Notes: generated by a model not told the origin, from the sequence alone. A stretch of 64,000 nucleotides of DNA from Streptomyces sp. NRRL F-5630 (GCF_000719475.1 NZ_JOGO01000069.1:1-64000); one strand, 5' to 3'. Numbered from the stretch's first letter, positions 10,514 to 20,069 are shown. Numbers and translations are program-made.

Positions 10514-11184
10514 GTATCACGGTGCTGATCGCCGACGACCAGATGATGGTCCGGGAGGGCTTCTCGGTCCTGCTCGGGGCGATGCCGGGCATCGAGGTCG
10601 TCGGCGAGGCGGTCGACGGGCGCGAGGCGGTCGAGCTGACCGCCCGTCTCGCCCCGGACGTCGTCCTCATGGACATCCGGATGCCACGGCTCGACGGCAT
10701 CGGGGCGACCCGCGAGATCGTCGCGAGCCCGGCGGGGACGAAGGTGCTCGTCCTGACGACGTTCGACCTCGACGAGTACGTGTACCAGGCGCTGCGGGCC
10801 GGGGCCTCCGGCTTCCTCCTCAAGGACGCGTCGGCACGTCAGCTCGCCGAGGCCGTGGAAGTCGTCGCCCGGGGCGAGGCGCTGCTCGCGCCGAGCGTGA
10901 CCCGGCGGCTGATCACCGAGTTCGCCCGGGTCCCCGAGACCGTCCTGCGCGGCCCTGTGAGCCCTCATCCGGGGGGCGCCTACGGGGAGTTGACCGAGCG
11001 CGAGACGGAAGTCCTCGTGCATGTGGCGCGCGGCCTGTCGAACCAGGAGATCGCCGAGAAGCTCTACGTGGCCGAGTCCACGGTGAAGACGCACGTGAGC
11101 CGGATCCTGGTGAAGCTCGGCCTGCGGGACCGCACCCAGGCGGCGGTGTTCGCGTATGAGAACAGGCTGGTGGAGCCGGCATAG
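10510..11184 (+). CDS. NarL/FixJ-family response regulator
   Basis: The 224-aa product has a receiver domain (residues 1-120) with ADDQMMV acidic pocket, VVLMDIRMPRLDG with the phospho-acceptor Asp (about 54), TTFD switch and KDAS with the conserved Lys. A C-terminal LuxR-type HTH (about 155-215) reads LTERETEVLVHVARGLSNQEIAEKLYVAESTVKTHVSRILVKL. ATG at 10510 overlaps the kinase stop, so the pair is translationally coupled. It is presumed to bind promoters controlled by the upstream membrane kinase; the signal is unknown. Confidence 0.95.
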
Positions 11185-11258
11185 GGGGCGTCCGGGCCAC
11201 GGCGGCGGGGCCCCGGCGGGCCGCTCGGGCGGCTCGCGCGGGCCCCGTGGTGCGGGGC

Positions 11259-12326
11259 TCAGGTCACCACGATGCTCCATATCCCTCGCCGCACCGTCCA
11301 GGTGCGGCTGCGGACGGGGCCGGCGGGGGAGCCGTCGACGAGGTAGTGGAAGTCGGGGCCCGAGACGGTGACGGTCCGGGCGCGGGCGAGGACGGGATCG
11401 GCCGCGCCCGCTGCGGGGACGAGGCGGACCCCGGCGTAGCCGGTGGTGTCGGTGCGGGGGGCGGCCGAGGTGGCGCCGACCGGGCCGAGCGGGGCGCGGG
11501 CGGGGGAGGGGGTGACGGTGAGGGAACGCAGCGGGGTGGCGAGGTCGGCGAGGAGTTCCCCGTCCGCCTCGACCCGCAGCCCGGCCCGTGCGGTGGCGCC
11601 CGGGACCTGGTCCGGGGCCGCGCGCAGCCCCGGTATCCGCCGCCACCAGCCGCGTCCCCCGTCCGGCCGCTCCGGCTCCGTCTCCTCGCCCGGCGGTGTC
11701 CCGCCCGTCCCGGAGCGGGGGACCTCCGTCTCGGACCGGGGCATGGCACCGGCGACCGCCCCGCCCGTGGCCCGCACCCCGAGGCGCCGCAGTGCGCCGC
11801 TCCTGCCGCGCGGGCCGGGCACGGGCAGAACCAGGGCCCCGAGGACGACGCCGTCGCTGTCGTCGACCAGCAGGTCGCGTGCCACCGGCCGTCCCTCCAG
11901 CACCGCCCGCGCCGCCGCGACCGGATCGGCGGGTACCCCCAGCGCGCGGGCGAGCGCGGCCCCCGCGCCGTCCCCGGCGGAAACCGGTACCCACCCCACC
12001 ACCTGCTCCCGGCCCCGTCGGCCTCCCGCCCGGCGGCCCTGCGAGCTCCCGCCGCCCTTGCCCAGCAGCCGCCCCCGGTAGAGGACCCCCACCGCCCGGA
12101 CCAGTGCCGTCTCGTCGCCCACGACGACCACGGGTCTCCGGCCCGCCCGGCGGACCGCGTCCGCGTACTCCTCCGTCGTTTCGGGAAGACAGACCTTCAC
12201 TTCCGCTCCCGCGTTCAGGACGTCGCGGGCGATGCGGACGGACTCGCCGTCCGTACGGCGGGCTGTGGGGTCGATCACGAGCAGCAGGGAGGGGCTTGCG
12301 TACGCCGAGGGCTCCGGAGCCGGCAC
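11259..12326 (-). CDS. diacylglycerol kinase catalytic-domain protein (divergent)
   Basis: The 355-aa product has an N-terminal LLLVIDPTARRTDGE (DAGK N-terminal strand, usually ...NPxSG) and VVVVGDETALVRAVGVL (about residue 65) in place of the usual GGDGT nucleotide-binding loop. GWVPVSAGDGAGAALARALGVP follows (about 110). The C-terminal half is probably a lipid-kinase beta-sandwich. The altered GGDGT motif leaves kinase activity in doubt. GTG at 12326 is preceded by AGGAAGG with good spacing; the longer upstream frame crosses the purA leader and is unlikely. Divergent from purA. Confidence 0.75.
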   Translation of the reverse strand: MPAPEPSAYASPSLLLVIDPTARRTDGESVRIARDVLNAGAEVKVCLPETTEEYADAVRRAGRRPVVVVGDETALVRAVGVLYRGRLLGKGGGSSQGRRAGGRRGREQVVGWVPVSAGDGAGAALARALGVPADPVAAARAVLEGRPVARDLLVDDSDGVVLGALVLPVPGPRGRSGALRRLGVRATGGAVAGAMPRSETEVPRSGTGGTPPGEETEPERPDGGRGWWRRIPGLRAAPDQVPGATARAGLRVEADGELLADLATPLRSLTVTPSPARAPLGPVGATSAAPRTDTTGYAGVRLVPAAGAADPVLARARTVTVSGPDFHYLVDGSPAGPVRSRTWTVRRGIWSIVVT

Positions 12327-12351
12327 CGCTGTCCTTCCTCGGGTAGTCGGG

Positions 12352-12396
12352 TAGCATCTTTGTGCAAGAGCCCCTTGCGCTATTGCGCCAGGGGCT
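12352..12396 (+). promoter_or_regulatory. purA promoter -10 and leader hairpin
   Basis: TAGCAT at 12352-12357 fits a -10 box. About 12 bases later a strong hairpin spans 12369-12396 (AGCCCCT-t-GCGC-tatt-GCGC-c-AGGGGCT). If transcription starts near 12364 the hairpin caps the 5' end of an approximately 190-nt purA leader. It could stabilise the RNA or terminate or attenuate transcription. It has no U-run. Confidence 0.5.
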
Positions 12397-12556
12397 TCGT
12401 CTATTCCGGGGCACCGGTCCGACGGCTCGCGGCCGATGACGGTCGCCGGTACACGCCCGCGCACTCTCCGGCGCGGCACGTACCGGAAGACGGTGTACGT
12501 CGTAACCACGTACGCCCCGACCATGGACATGCCCCACCCGGAAGGGGTGTACGCCT

Positions 12557-13840
12557 GTGCCCGCACTTGTGCTGCTCGGTGCTCAGTGGGGTGACGAGGG
12601 CAAGGGGAAGGCGACCGATCTGCTCGGCGGCTCGGTCGATTACGTGGTGCGCTACCAGGGCGGCAACAACGCCGGCCACACGGTCGTCGTCGGCGACCAG
12701 AAATACGCGCTCCACCTGCTCCCCTCCGGCATTCTCTCGCCCACCTGCGTGCCTGTCATCGGCAACGGTGTCGTCGTCGACCCGGCGGTCCTGCTCTCCG
12801 AGCTGAGCGGGCTGAATGAGCGCGGCGTCGACACGTCGAAGCTCTTGATCAGCGGAAACGCCCATTTGATCACGCCCTACAACGTGACGATGGACAAGGT
12901 CTCCGAGCGCTTCCTCGGCAAGCGGAAGATCGGCACGACGGGCCGCGGCATCGGTCCGACGTACGCGGACAAGATCAACCGCACCGGTATCCGCGTGCAG
13001 GACCTGTACGACGAATCGATCCTGCTCCAGAAGGTCGAGGCGGCCCTCGACATAAAGAACCAGATGCTCGTCAAGCTCTACAACCGCCGGGCGATCGACG
13101 CCCAGCAGATCGTGGGGGAGCTGCTGGAGTACGCGGAGGCGCTGCGGCCGTACGTCACGGACACCTCGCTCGTGCTCAACAAGGCGCTCGACGAGGACAA
13201 GGTCGTGCTCATGGAGGGCGGTCAGGGCACGCTCCTGGACGTCGACCACGGCACGTATCCCTTCGTGACCTCGTCGAACCCGACCGCGGGCGGTGCCTGC
13301 ACCGGTTCCGGGATCGGGCCGACGAAGATCAGCCGCGTGATCGGCATCCTGAAGGCGTACACGACGCGCGTCGGCGCGGGGCCGTTCCCGACCGAGCTGT
13401 TCGACGAGGACGGCGAGGCGCTGCGCCGCATCGGCGGCGAGCGCGGTGTGACGACGGGGCGCGACCGGCGCTGCGGCTGGTTCGACGCGCCGATCGCCCG
13501 CTACGCGACCCGCGTCAACGGCCTCACGGACTTCTTCCTCACGAAGCTCGACGTGCTCACGGGCTGGGAGCGCATCCCGGTCTGCGTGGCCTACGACATC
13601 GACGGCACGCGCGTCGAAGAGGTCCCGTACAACCAGACCGACTTCCACCACGCGAAGCCCGTCTACGAGTACCTGCCGGGCTGGAGCGAGGACATCACGA
13701 AGGCGAAGTCCTTCGCCGAGCTGCCGAAGAACGCGCAGGCGTACGTGAAGGCGCTGGAGGAGATGTCCGGCGCCCCGATCTCCGCGATCGGCGTCGGCCC
13801 GGGCCGCGACGAGACGATCCAGATCAACTCGTTCCTGTAG
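12557..13840 (+). CDS. purA: adenylosuccinate synthetase
   Basis: The 427-aa enzyme makes adenylosuccinate from IMP, aspartate and GTP, the committed step to AMP. Motifs: [14 protein letters not shown] (P-loop-like GTP site, residues 8-21), [10 protein letters not shown] (about 36), [13 protein letters not shown] (about 129), [22 protein letters not shown] (about 219) and [19 protein letters not shown] (about 299). Length is normal. GTG at 12557 follows GGAAGGGG. A long leader with a 5' hairpin precedes it. It is a single gene, divergent from the DAGK-like gene. Confidence 0.97.
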   Translation: MPALVLLGAQWGDEGKGKATDLLGGSVDYVVRYQGGNNAGHTVVVGDQKYALHLLPSGILSPTCVPVIGNGVVVDPAVLLSELSGLNERGVDTSKLLISGNAHLITPYNVTMDKVSERFLGKRKIGTTGRGIGPTYADKINRTGIRVQDLYDESILLQKVEAALDIKNQMLVKLYNRRAIDAQQIVGELLEYAEALRPYVTDTSLVLNKALDEDKVVLMEGGQGTLLDVDHGTYPFVTSSNPTAGGACTGSGIGPTKISRVIGILKAYTTRVGAGPFPTELFDEDGEALRRIGGERGVTTGRDRRCGWFDAPIARYATRVNGLTDFFLTKLDVLTGWERIPVCVAYDIDGTRVEEVPYNQTDFHHAKPVYEYLPGWSEDITKAKSFAELPKNAQAYVKALEEMSGAPISAIGVGPGRDETIQINSFL

Positions 13841-13966
13841 GACGCCAAGGCCCAGGGGCTTCCTCCACGAGGTGGGCGCGGTGCGCTCGGCTCGCGGAGG
13901 GGCCCTTCGGCCTCTTCCGAGGGAGAGCGGGACCGCTTGCCCGCTTGCCCTGCTCGCTCGGGAGGG

Positions 13967-14368
13967 TTACGCCGATTCGAGCAGCTCCTTCAGGCGGGCC
14001 AGGTCCGCCGTGACCATCTCGGCGTCGCGCTCGAACTCGGCGTCCGTCGCCCCGGCCGGGCGGCGGAGGGTGAAGACGACGAGGCTGCCCGTGCCGTCCG
14101 TGATGACGCGCAGCGGGTTGTTGAAGACCTCGCCGTCCGGGAGGGTCACGTCGTGGTCGAGGACGCCCAGGTCGTTGGGCGGGACGAAGGCGACCGTGAC
14201 GCGGCCCATCGGGGCGTCCGACGCGACCCACTCGTCCCCCTCGCGGACGAGGGAGCCACCGAGGCCTAGAGCCCAGGCGGGCAGGTTCTCCGGGTTCGAG
14301 GCGAAGGCGTAGACGTCGTCGCGGGTGCGGTCGATGTGGATGCTCAGGTGGCGGATGCTGTCAGTCAT
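13967..14368 (-). CDS. SRPBCC family protein
   Basis: The 133-aa protein begins MTDSIRHLSIHIDRTRDDVYAFASNPENLPAWALGLGGS. This is the start of a START/Bet v1-like (polyketide cyclase/SRPBCC) lipid- or ligand-binding fold; the later LPDGEVFNNPLRVITDGTGSLVVFTLRRP fits beta strands and ELLESA the C-terminal helix. Ligand unknown. Start ATG at 14368; longer upstream frames are Arg/Pro-rich and not credible. Convergent with purA and divergent from the aminotransferase gene. Confidence 0.85.
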   Translation of the reverse strand: MTDSIRHLSIHIDRTRDDVYAFASNPENLPAWALGLGGSLVREGDEWVASDAPMGRVTVAFVPPNDLGVLDHDVTLPDGEVFNNPLRVITDGTGSLVVFTLRRPAGATDAEFERDAEMVTADLARLKELLESA

Positions 14369-14622
14369 GGCGGCGACGATAGCGCCGGCGGGTGGGGGAC
14401 TTGAGCGCGTCGGACGCGGCGGGGCGGGGCGCGGGACGGTCGCGCGCCCGGGGATCGCCGCCTGCCGTACGGAGCGCGTCGCGCTGCTCGACGCGCACCC
14501 GCCGTCGGGACGGGCCCCGGCCCGACGGCGGCCGCCCGTACGACACTGTGTCGCCCCCGCCGCCCGCCCCGGCGACGCATCGCCCGTACCGGCCGCCCGC
14601 CCCCGTCTCCTAGCCTGGCGGC

Positions 14623-16032
14623 ATGACCGCTCAGCAGCCGCAGCAGCTTCCGCAGGCACAGGCCCCGCAGGCGCCCTCCGTCCCCCGGCCCGACCCCGCG
14701 CGGGGCGCCGCCGTCAAGGCCGCCGACCGCGCGCACGTCTTCCACTCGTGGTCCGCGCAGGAACTCATCGACCCGCTCGCCGTCGCGGGCGCGCGGGGCT
14801 CGTACTTCTGGGACTACGAGGGCCGCCGCTACCTCGACTTCACCAGCGGCCTCGTCTTCACGAACATCGGCTACCAGCACCCGAAGGTCGTCGCGGCGAT
14901 CCAGGAGCAGGCGGCGGCGCTGACGACCTTCGCGCCCGCCTTCGCGATCGAGGCGCGCTCCGAGGCGGCGCGGCTCATCGCGGAGCGGACGCCCGGCGAC
15001 CTCGACAAGATCTTCTTCACCAACGGCGGCGCGGAGGCGGTCGAGAACGCGGTCCGCATGGCACGGGTGCACACGAAGCGCCCGAAGGTCCTGAGCGCGT
15101 ACCGCTCGTACCACGGTGGGACCGCCGCGGCGATCAACCTGACGGGGGACCCGCGCCGTTGGGCGAACGACCAGGGCTCGGCGGGGACCGTCCACTTCTG
15201 GGCGCCCTTCCTCTACCGCACCGCGTTCTACGCCGCGAACGAGGCCGAGGAGTGCGAGCGCGCGCTCCAGCACCTGGCCGACACGATCGCGTACGAGGGC
15301 CCCTCCACGATCGCCGCGATCGTGCTCGAAACCGTGCCCGGGACGGCGGGGATCATGGTGCCGCCCGCCGGATACCTGCGCGGGGTGCGGGAGTTGTGCG
15401 ACCAGTACGGGATCGTGTTCGTGCTCGACGAGGTGATGGCGGGCTTCGGGCGTACGGGCCGGTGGTTCGCGGCGGAGCACTTCGACGTCGTGCCGGACCT
15501 CCTGACCTTCGCGAAGGGCGTGAACTCGGGGTACGTGCCGCTCGGCGGAGTCGCGATCGGGGGGCGGATCGCGGACACCTTCGCGCGTACGCCGTACCCG
15601 GGCGGCCTCACGTACTCCGGGCACCCGCTGGCCTGCGCGGCGGCGGTCGCGACGATCGGCGTGATGGAGGAGGAGGGGATCGTCGAGGGGGCCGAGCGGC
15701 TCGGGCGCGAGGTCGTCGGGCCCGCGCTGCGGGACCTCGCCGAGCGCCACCCGAGCGTGGGCGAGGTGCGGGGCCTCGGCATGTTCTGGGCGCTCGAACT
15801 CGTACGGGACCGCGCGACGCGCGAGCCGCTGGTCCCGTACAACGCGAGCGGTGAGGCGGCGGCCCCCATGGCGGCCTTCGCGGCGGAGGCGAAGAAGCAC
15901 GGCCTGTGGCCGTTCGTGAACATGAACAGGACGCACGTGGTGCCGCCCCTGAACGTGACGGAGGAGGAGCTGAAGGAGGGTTTCGCGGCCCTGGACGCGG
16001 CGCTGCGGGTGGCGGACGGGTTCGTGGGCTGA
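14623..16032 (+). CDS. class III pyridoxal-phosphate aminotransferase
   Basis: The 469-aa product shows class III features: FTNGGAEAVENAVRMAR (PLP phosphate site, about residue 128), YRSYHGGTAAAINLTGD (about 162), VFVLDEVMAGFGRTGRWFA (Asp contacting the PLP nitrogen, about 266) and LLTFAKGVNSGYVPLGGV with the Schiff-base Lys (about 292). The first 20 residues are Gln/Pro-rich. ATG at 14623. Candidate substrates include taurine, beta-alanine or other omega-amino acids; the sequence alone does not decide. Confidence 0.92.
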   Translation: MTAQQPQQLPQAQAPQAPSVPRPDPARGAAVKAADRAHVFHSWSAQELIDPLAVAGARGSYFWDYEGRRYLDFTSGLVFTNIGYQHPKVVAAIQEQAAALTTFAPAFAIEARSEAARLIAERTPGDLDKIFFTNGGAEAVENAVRMARVHTKRPKVLSAYRSYHGGTAAAINLTGDPRRWANDQGSAGTVHFWAPFLYRTAFYAANEAEECERALQHLADTIAYEGPSTIAAIVLETVPGTAGIMVPPAGYLRGVRELCDQYGIVFVLDEVMAGFGRTGRWFAAEHFDVVPDLLTFAKGVNSGYVPLGGVAIGGRIADTFARTPYPGGLTYSGHPLACAAAVATIGVMEEEGIVEGAERLGREVVGPALRDLAERHPSVGEVRGLGMFWALELVRDRATREPLVPYNASGEAAAPMAAFAAEAKKHGLWPFVNMNRTHVVPPLNVTEEELKEGFAALDAALRVADGFVG

Positions 16033-16256
16033 GGGTGGTCCCCTCCTCCCTGATGGTTCGGCTCGCCGTCCGGGGCGGAGTGGACGGAGGGGGCGGGAAC
16101 CGAGAGCGGTCGCGTGGACGACCAGGGGTCACGGCAACGCCGGAGGAGCCCATCTCTCCGGCGAGTCTCACGGCGGCTCCCGCCGCGAGTCCACGGCGGC
16201 TTCCCGCTCAGGGCGCCGGGTGGCGCGGGTGGAGATCTTCTCCGGGAAGACCCGCG

Positions 16257-16931
16257 TCACCCCCGTCCCGGCGAGGGAGCCGAGCGGTGCGTCGAGGGGC
16301 TGCCGGGCAGCCGAGGCCGGGTCATGGCCGAGGCGGACGACCTCTCCGGTGCCATGCCCTCCGTGACGCTCAACTCCTGGGTGCCCAGGACAGACAGCAG
16401 TTTTAGCTGCTCGGCTCCCGGGCTTCCGGGCTGCGCGGTGAACCACAGCAGACGCTGCCGTCCGTCCTCACTGAGGAGGTTGTAGCAGTCGAGTGCGATG
16501 ACGCCCAGCATGGGGTGGACGATCTTCTTGTGGTCCATGCGGCGCACCGCGACGTCGTGGGTGTCCCAGAGGGCTGCGAACTCCTCGCTGCGGCGGCGTA
16601 GCGCGGCGACCATTTTCGCGACCTCAGCGTCCCGGCCGCGCCGGGCGGCCGCTGCCTGGAGGTGGGCCACGAACACCCGGGAGTGGTGCGGGTGATCCTC
16701 CTGCGGGTACCTCTCGCGTGCCCGCGGATCGGTGAACCAGCGGTACACGAAGCTCGCCGCCGGCCCGCGCTGTGCCGGGGACTTGCCGAGCAGGGCCAGG
16801 GCCAGGTCGTTCTCCACCAGGGTTTCGTGCAGGTCCGTGATAACGCGCGCGGGGGTGTTGGACAGCCGGTCCAGGAGTCCGAGAAGCGCGGGCTGGGCCG
16901 TTCGTGTGGTCCGGACCTGGCTCCCCGCCCG
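16257..16931 (-). pseudogene. truncated MmyB-like HTH transcriptional regulator
   Basis: Between about 16920 and 16345 the minus strand encodes the complete ligand-binding half of MmyB-type regulators: PALLGLLDRLSNTPARVITD, FVYRWFTDPRARERYP, RRSEEFAALWDTHDVAVRRMDHKKIVHP and LLWFTAQPGSPGAEQLKLLSVLG. The approximately 90-residue N-terminal XRE helix-turn-helix that should precede it is absent; upstream in frame there is only Arg/Pro/Ser-rich translation overlapping the GntR promoter. The ORF also runs about 30 residues past the family's usual end. It is most likely a gene remnant without DNA-binding function. Confidence 0.65.
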
Positions 16932-17055
16932 CCGTCTTCGCTGTCCTGACCTCGCTCGTTCCCATGTGAATTCATGCGGGGGCGGTGCCCGCGGGTAGGG
17001 TGACCGGCGTGTCATGACGGGCTCCGGCAGGGGGGCCGGGTGGGAAGGACGTGGG

Positions 17056-17763
17056 ATGCGCGGTGGTGAGGGCGCGGGCGTGGTCACGCGCAGCACGCTG
17101 CGGCAGCAGATCGCGGACGCCTTACGGGACGAGGTCCTCTCGGGACGGCTCGCTCCCGGGCAGGAGTTCACCGTCAAGGAGATCGCCGAGGGCTTCGGGG
17201 TCTCCGCGACGCCGGTGCGCGAGGCGCTCGTGGACCTCTCCGCGCAGGGGCTGCTCGACTCCGTGCAGCACCGGGGCTTCCGCGTGCACACCTTCTCGCT
17301 CGACGACTTCCGCACCATGATCGAGGCGCGTTGCCTCATCTCGGACGCGGTCTTCGGCGGGAGAGCCGCCGAGGCGCTGCTCGCGGCCGCCCCAGGCGTC
17401 CTCGCCTCCGTGCGGCGCAGGGGCGAGGAGGCGCAGCGCGCGGCGGCGGCCGGGGACCTCGACGTGCTCATCGGCTACGACCTGCGGTTCTGGCGCGAGC
17501 TGAGCGCCGTCTTCGGCAACGCGTACCTCACCGACTTCCTGCACCGTCTGCGCGTGCAGTCCTGGGTCAGCACGGTCCCGTTCCTGCGCCGCCAGGACGA
17601 CCTGCGCGGGCTCCTGTGGACCGGGCACGGCCGCCTCGTCGAGACGCTGCTCGGCGGGGACGTCCAGGCGGCCCGCGAGATCATCGCCACCTACAACCAG
17701 GAGTCGCTGCGGCTCGTCGAGACGCTCGCGAGCGGCGGGACGGGCAACGGGGTGCGGAAGTAA
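17056..17763 (+). CDS. GntR-family regulator, FadR (FCD) subfamily
   Basis: The 235-aa protein has a winged helix at residues 12-75 (LRQQIADALRDEVLSGRLAPGQ, then FGVSATPVREALVDLSAQGLL) followed by an all-helical FCD domain. FCD domains usually bind an effector through a metal held by Asp and His residues; here the first helix reads YDLRFWREL, with Trp where the common D-x3-H pattern places His, while a later GHGRLVETLLGGD keeps a His. ATG at 17056 follows GGAAGG by 7 bases; the frame opens upstream at 17014. Target genes unknown. Confidence 0.85.
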   Translation: MRGGEGAGVVTRSTLRQQIADALRDEVLSGRLAPGQEFTVKEIAEGFGVSATPVREALVDLSAQGLLDSVQHRGFRVHTFSLDDFRTMIEARCLISDAVFGGRAAEALLAAAPGVLASVRRRGEEAQRAAAAGDLDVLIGYDLRFWRELSAVFGNAYLTDFLHRLRVQSWVSTVPFLRRQDDLRGLLWTGHGRLVETLLGGDVQAAREIIATYNQESLRLVETLASGGTGNGVRK

Positions 17764-17934
17764 GGGTTCTGAGGGGACGTCACGGCGGTACGGGTGTGAA
17801 GCGGGTGTCGCACGGGCCGGTGGTCGCCGGTGTCTCGCCGGTGCGGGCGGATCGCGGGGCCCGGGGCACGGGACGCCCCGTGCCGCACTACGCTTGCGGG
17901 ACCCGCCCGCCCGTGGAGAGCGAGGAGACGTCTC

Positions 17935-18585
17935 TTGGCCTGTGACCTGTGGCTCGTCCCCCTGGTCGACGTGCTGTGCCACAGCCCCGACAACCCCTTC
18001 GCCCAGGAGATCGCGAGTTACGACAAGGCGCTCGGCGAGGCGGGGCTGCCGCCGGTCCCCGTGTACGCCTACATGCCGGGCCTGAGCGGGGACGTCGCCC
18101 CGGTCGCGGGCTTCGACTACGAGGCGCTGCACTTCCTGCGCCGCGCCTACCTGCTGAAGCTGTGCGGGCTCGAAGTGACGCCGGTCGACGAACTCGGCGG
18201 GGACTACGAGCAGTTGCTGGAGATGTTCGAGGAGGCGGCGCAGCAGTCGCACCTCGTGTGGCACTACGACCACGCGGGGGCGTACGTGCCGCTCGACTTC
18301 CCGGCCCCGCTGGCGAACGACGAACTCCTGGCGGGCGGCGGCCCGTTGGGGTCCGCGCACGGACTTCTGCGTGAACTGGAACTGGTCGGCCCCGACTTGG
18401 GCATCGACCCGGCCAACCCACCGGCCCCGCCCCCGCCGCCCCCGGGCCCGACGGACCTGGAGGAACCGGCCGCGCCCCCACCTCCGGACGACAGCCCCTT
18501 CGCCCGCGAACGCCACGTGTGGCTGGGGCTGCACACGGCGGCGACGAGGAGCCTGGCGCAGGGGTCGATGATCGTCTTCAGCTGA
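17935..18585 (+). CDS. conserved hypothetical protein with Pro-rich linker
   Basis: The 216-aa protein of unknown function starts with TTG at 17935, 7 bases after GAGGAG, giving MACDLWLVPLVDVLCHSPDNPFAQE. The first 160 residues look globular (YEALHFLRRAYLLKLCGLEV, YEQLLEMFEEAAQQSHLVWHYD). A proline-rich linker of about 30 residues follows, then a conserved-looking end (FARERHVWLGLHTAATRSLAQGSMIVFS). No signal peptide, no membrane helix, no motif I recognise. Confidence 0.75.
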   Translation: MACDLWLVPLVDVLCHSPDNPFAQEIASYDKALGEAGLPPVPVYAYMPGLSGDVAPVAGFDYEALHFLRRAYLLKLCGLEVTPVDELGGDYEQLLEMFEEAAQQSHLVWHYDHAGAYVPLDFPAPLANDELLAGGGPLGSAHGLLRELELVGPDLGIDPANPPAPPPPPPGPTDLEEPAAPPPPDDSPFARERHVWLGLHTAATRSLAQGSMIVFS

Positions 18586-18969
18586 CCCCCTCGCAGGGGC
18601 GTCGGCCGAGCCGGGGGCTGCGCCTGTCCCCTCGCAGGGGCGGGCCGAGCCGGGGGCTGCGGCCCCGAGGCCCCGGTTTCGGGGGCTGCCGCCCCCGGGC
18701 CCCGGTTCTTGAGGGTCCCCCCGCGCCTCCGGGCCCGCTCTGCTGCTTCTCCCGGCGCCGCTCCGGGGCTGGTTTCCCCGGCTCTTGTCGGGTGCCCTGC
18801 GGTGGCTCTCGCGGGGCCGTTCCGATGCCCGAGTTCCGCTTCGGGGTTTCGGTCCGGCTCTCGACGCCGAGGGCGTTCCCGGGAGCGTGCTGGCGGGGCT
18901 GCCTTCCGGGGTCGGCGGGTTCGGCTTCCGCGGGCCGGGGGCCTTCCGGCGCGGGCGTCGCTCCGCCTT
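18586..18969. repeat. GC-rich gap with paired CCCCTCGCAGGGG direct repeats
   Basis: No gene is visible. Two direct copies of CCCCTCGCAGGGGCG followed by a GCCGAGCCGGGGGCTGCG tail lie at about 18587-18622 and 18628-18662. Each contains a 5-bp hairpin (CCCCT-cgc-AGGGG). Further GGGGGCTGC/GCCCCC stems follow to about 18710. They sit just after one gene and beyond the stop of the opposing SLATT gene, so they probably terminate both transcripts. Confidence 0.5.
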
Positions 18970-19731
18970 CTACCTCGGTTCCGGCGGCCGTTGCCTCGGC
19001 ATGTTCGGCCTCGCTCCCGGGGGGAGGGGGAAGCGGCCCTGCGGCAGGGGGTCCGGCCGTCCGGCCAGGGGGCCCGCGCCCGGTGCCGACTGCGTGGCGA
19101 GCGGGGTCGGTCCCGTGCCGAACTCCACCATCCAGTCCGCCGTCTCCGCCCGCACCAGCTCCGTCACGTCCTCCGTGAAGCGCCGCAGGACCGACAGGCA
19201 CCGCTCCGTCGCCTCCGAGGCCGTGCCCTCCGCCGGGCCCAGTACCTCCCGGACGCTCTCCGAGGCCCAGTCGAACTGGAGGATCTGGAGCCGGCGCTGC
19301 ACCGCCTGCGCCGTCGCCACGTCCCGCATCCACCCCGAGCCGAGCCCGAGGTACCTGTCGAGCCCCACGCACCCCGCCGCGAGCAGCAGCGCCAGGTACC
19401 CCCACGGCGCGAGCCCCGTCAGCGCCCCCGCCAGGTCGAGGATGGGCAGCGCGGCCCCCGTCATGACCCCGAGCGCGGCGGCGAGGCGGAGCAGCCGGGC
19501 CAGGTGCCGCTTCCAGTAGCGGTCGTGCAGGTACCACTCGGCCGTCGCGAGTGCCCCCGCCTCCACCCACTGGTACAGCTCGTCGAGCCGCTCGGCGGGC
19601 TCGCCCCAGTCCCCGAGCGGGAAGGGCCGCCCGGTCAGGTCGGGGCGGGAGGCCGTGGGGCCCCCTCGCCCGGCCCGCCGCGCTCGGGGGTCCTGGGGGG
19701 GACCCTCGGGCTGCATGTCCGGCTGACTCAC
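18970..19731 (-). CDS. SLATT-domain 2-TM membrane protein
   Basis: The 253-aa protein has a disordered N-terminus and the SLATT-type core: DELYQWVEAGALATAEWYLHDRYWKRHLARLLR, two adjacent transmembrane helices (about residues 83-125, LAAALGVMTGAALPILD and WGYLALLLAAGCVGLD), then a long helical tail with FDWASESVREVLGP and FTEDVTELVRAETADWMVEFG. SLATT domains are predicted membrane effectors in some nucleotide-sensing conflict systems, but this copy stands alone without an adjacent synthetase, and similar orphan copies are widespread in Streptomyces. Divergent from ybaB. Confidence 0.75.
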   Translation of the reverse strand: MSQPDMQPEGPPQDPRARRAGRGGPTASRPDLTGRPFPLGDWGEPAERLDELYQWVEAGALATAEWYLHDRYWKRHLARLLRLAAALGVMTGAALPILDLAGALTGLAPWGYLALLLAAGCVGLDRYLGLGSGWMRDVATAQAVQRRLQILQFDWASESVREVLGPAEGTASEATERCLSVLRRFTEDVTELVRAETADWMVEFGTGPTPLATQSAPGAGPLAGRPDPLPQGRFPLPPGARPNMPRQRPPEPR

Positions 19732-20069
19732 CCGTCCACTCCCTCTGCCTGCGGTACCGCGCCGCGTTCCGCGGGCGATTGGTGCGATTGGTGCAAGGCT
19801 CCTTCCTACCGCCGGGCGAGTGGCGAGGAGCGCCGATCCAAACCTTTTCCGCCCGGACGAGCGGTCTGGTCAGGTAGAGGACCGTGTCGGGGATCACTCG
19901 AAAGAGTGCCGGGGCATGGGGCACGCTGCTCACGTAGGCTCGGGGCGGGTGGAACCGGCGGCGGTGGTACGCCGATCGCGAGCGCCGCACGAGTCCGCCC
20001 TGTCAGCCGTACGACCCCGTACGGGCCGTGCGACCGCACGGCCCGACCCAGCAGCCAGGAGAGCTGATC
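19732..20069. other. divergent promoter region between SLATT gene and ybaB
   Basis: No gene is visible in these 338 bases. The sequence is less GC-biased than its flanks and contains short AT-containing patches (for example GATTGGTGCGATTGGTGC, a direct repeat of GATTGGTGC near 19779). It presumably holds the promoters for both divergent genes. I cannot place them with confidence. Confidence 0.4.

Noticed and set aside
11259..12566. Longer version of the DAGK-like gene starting at 12566
   Set aside because: The extra 80 residues cross the purA leader hairpin and are not kinase-like; GTG 12326 with AGGAAGG is a better start.
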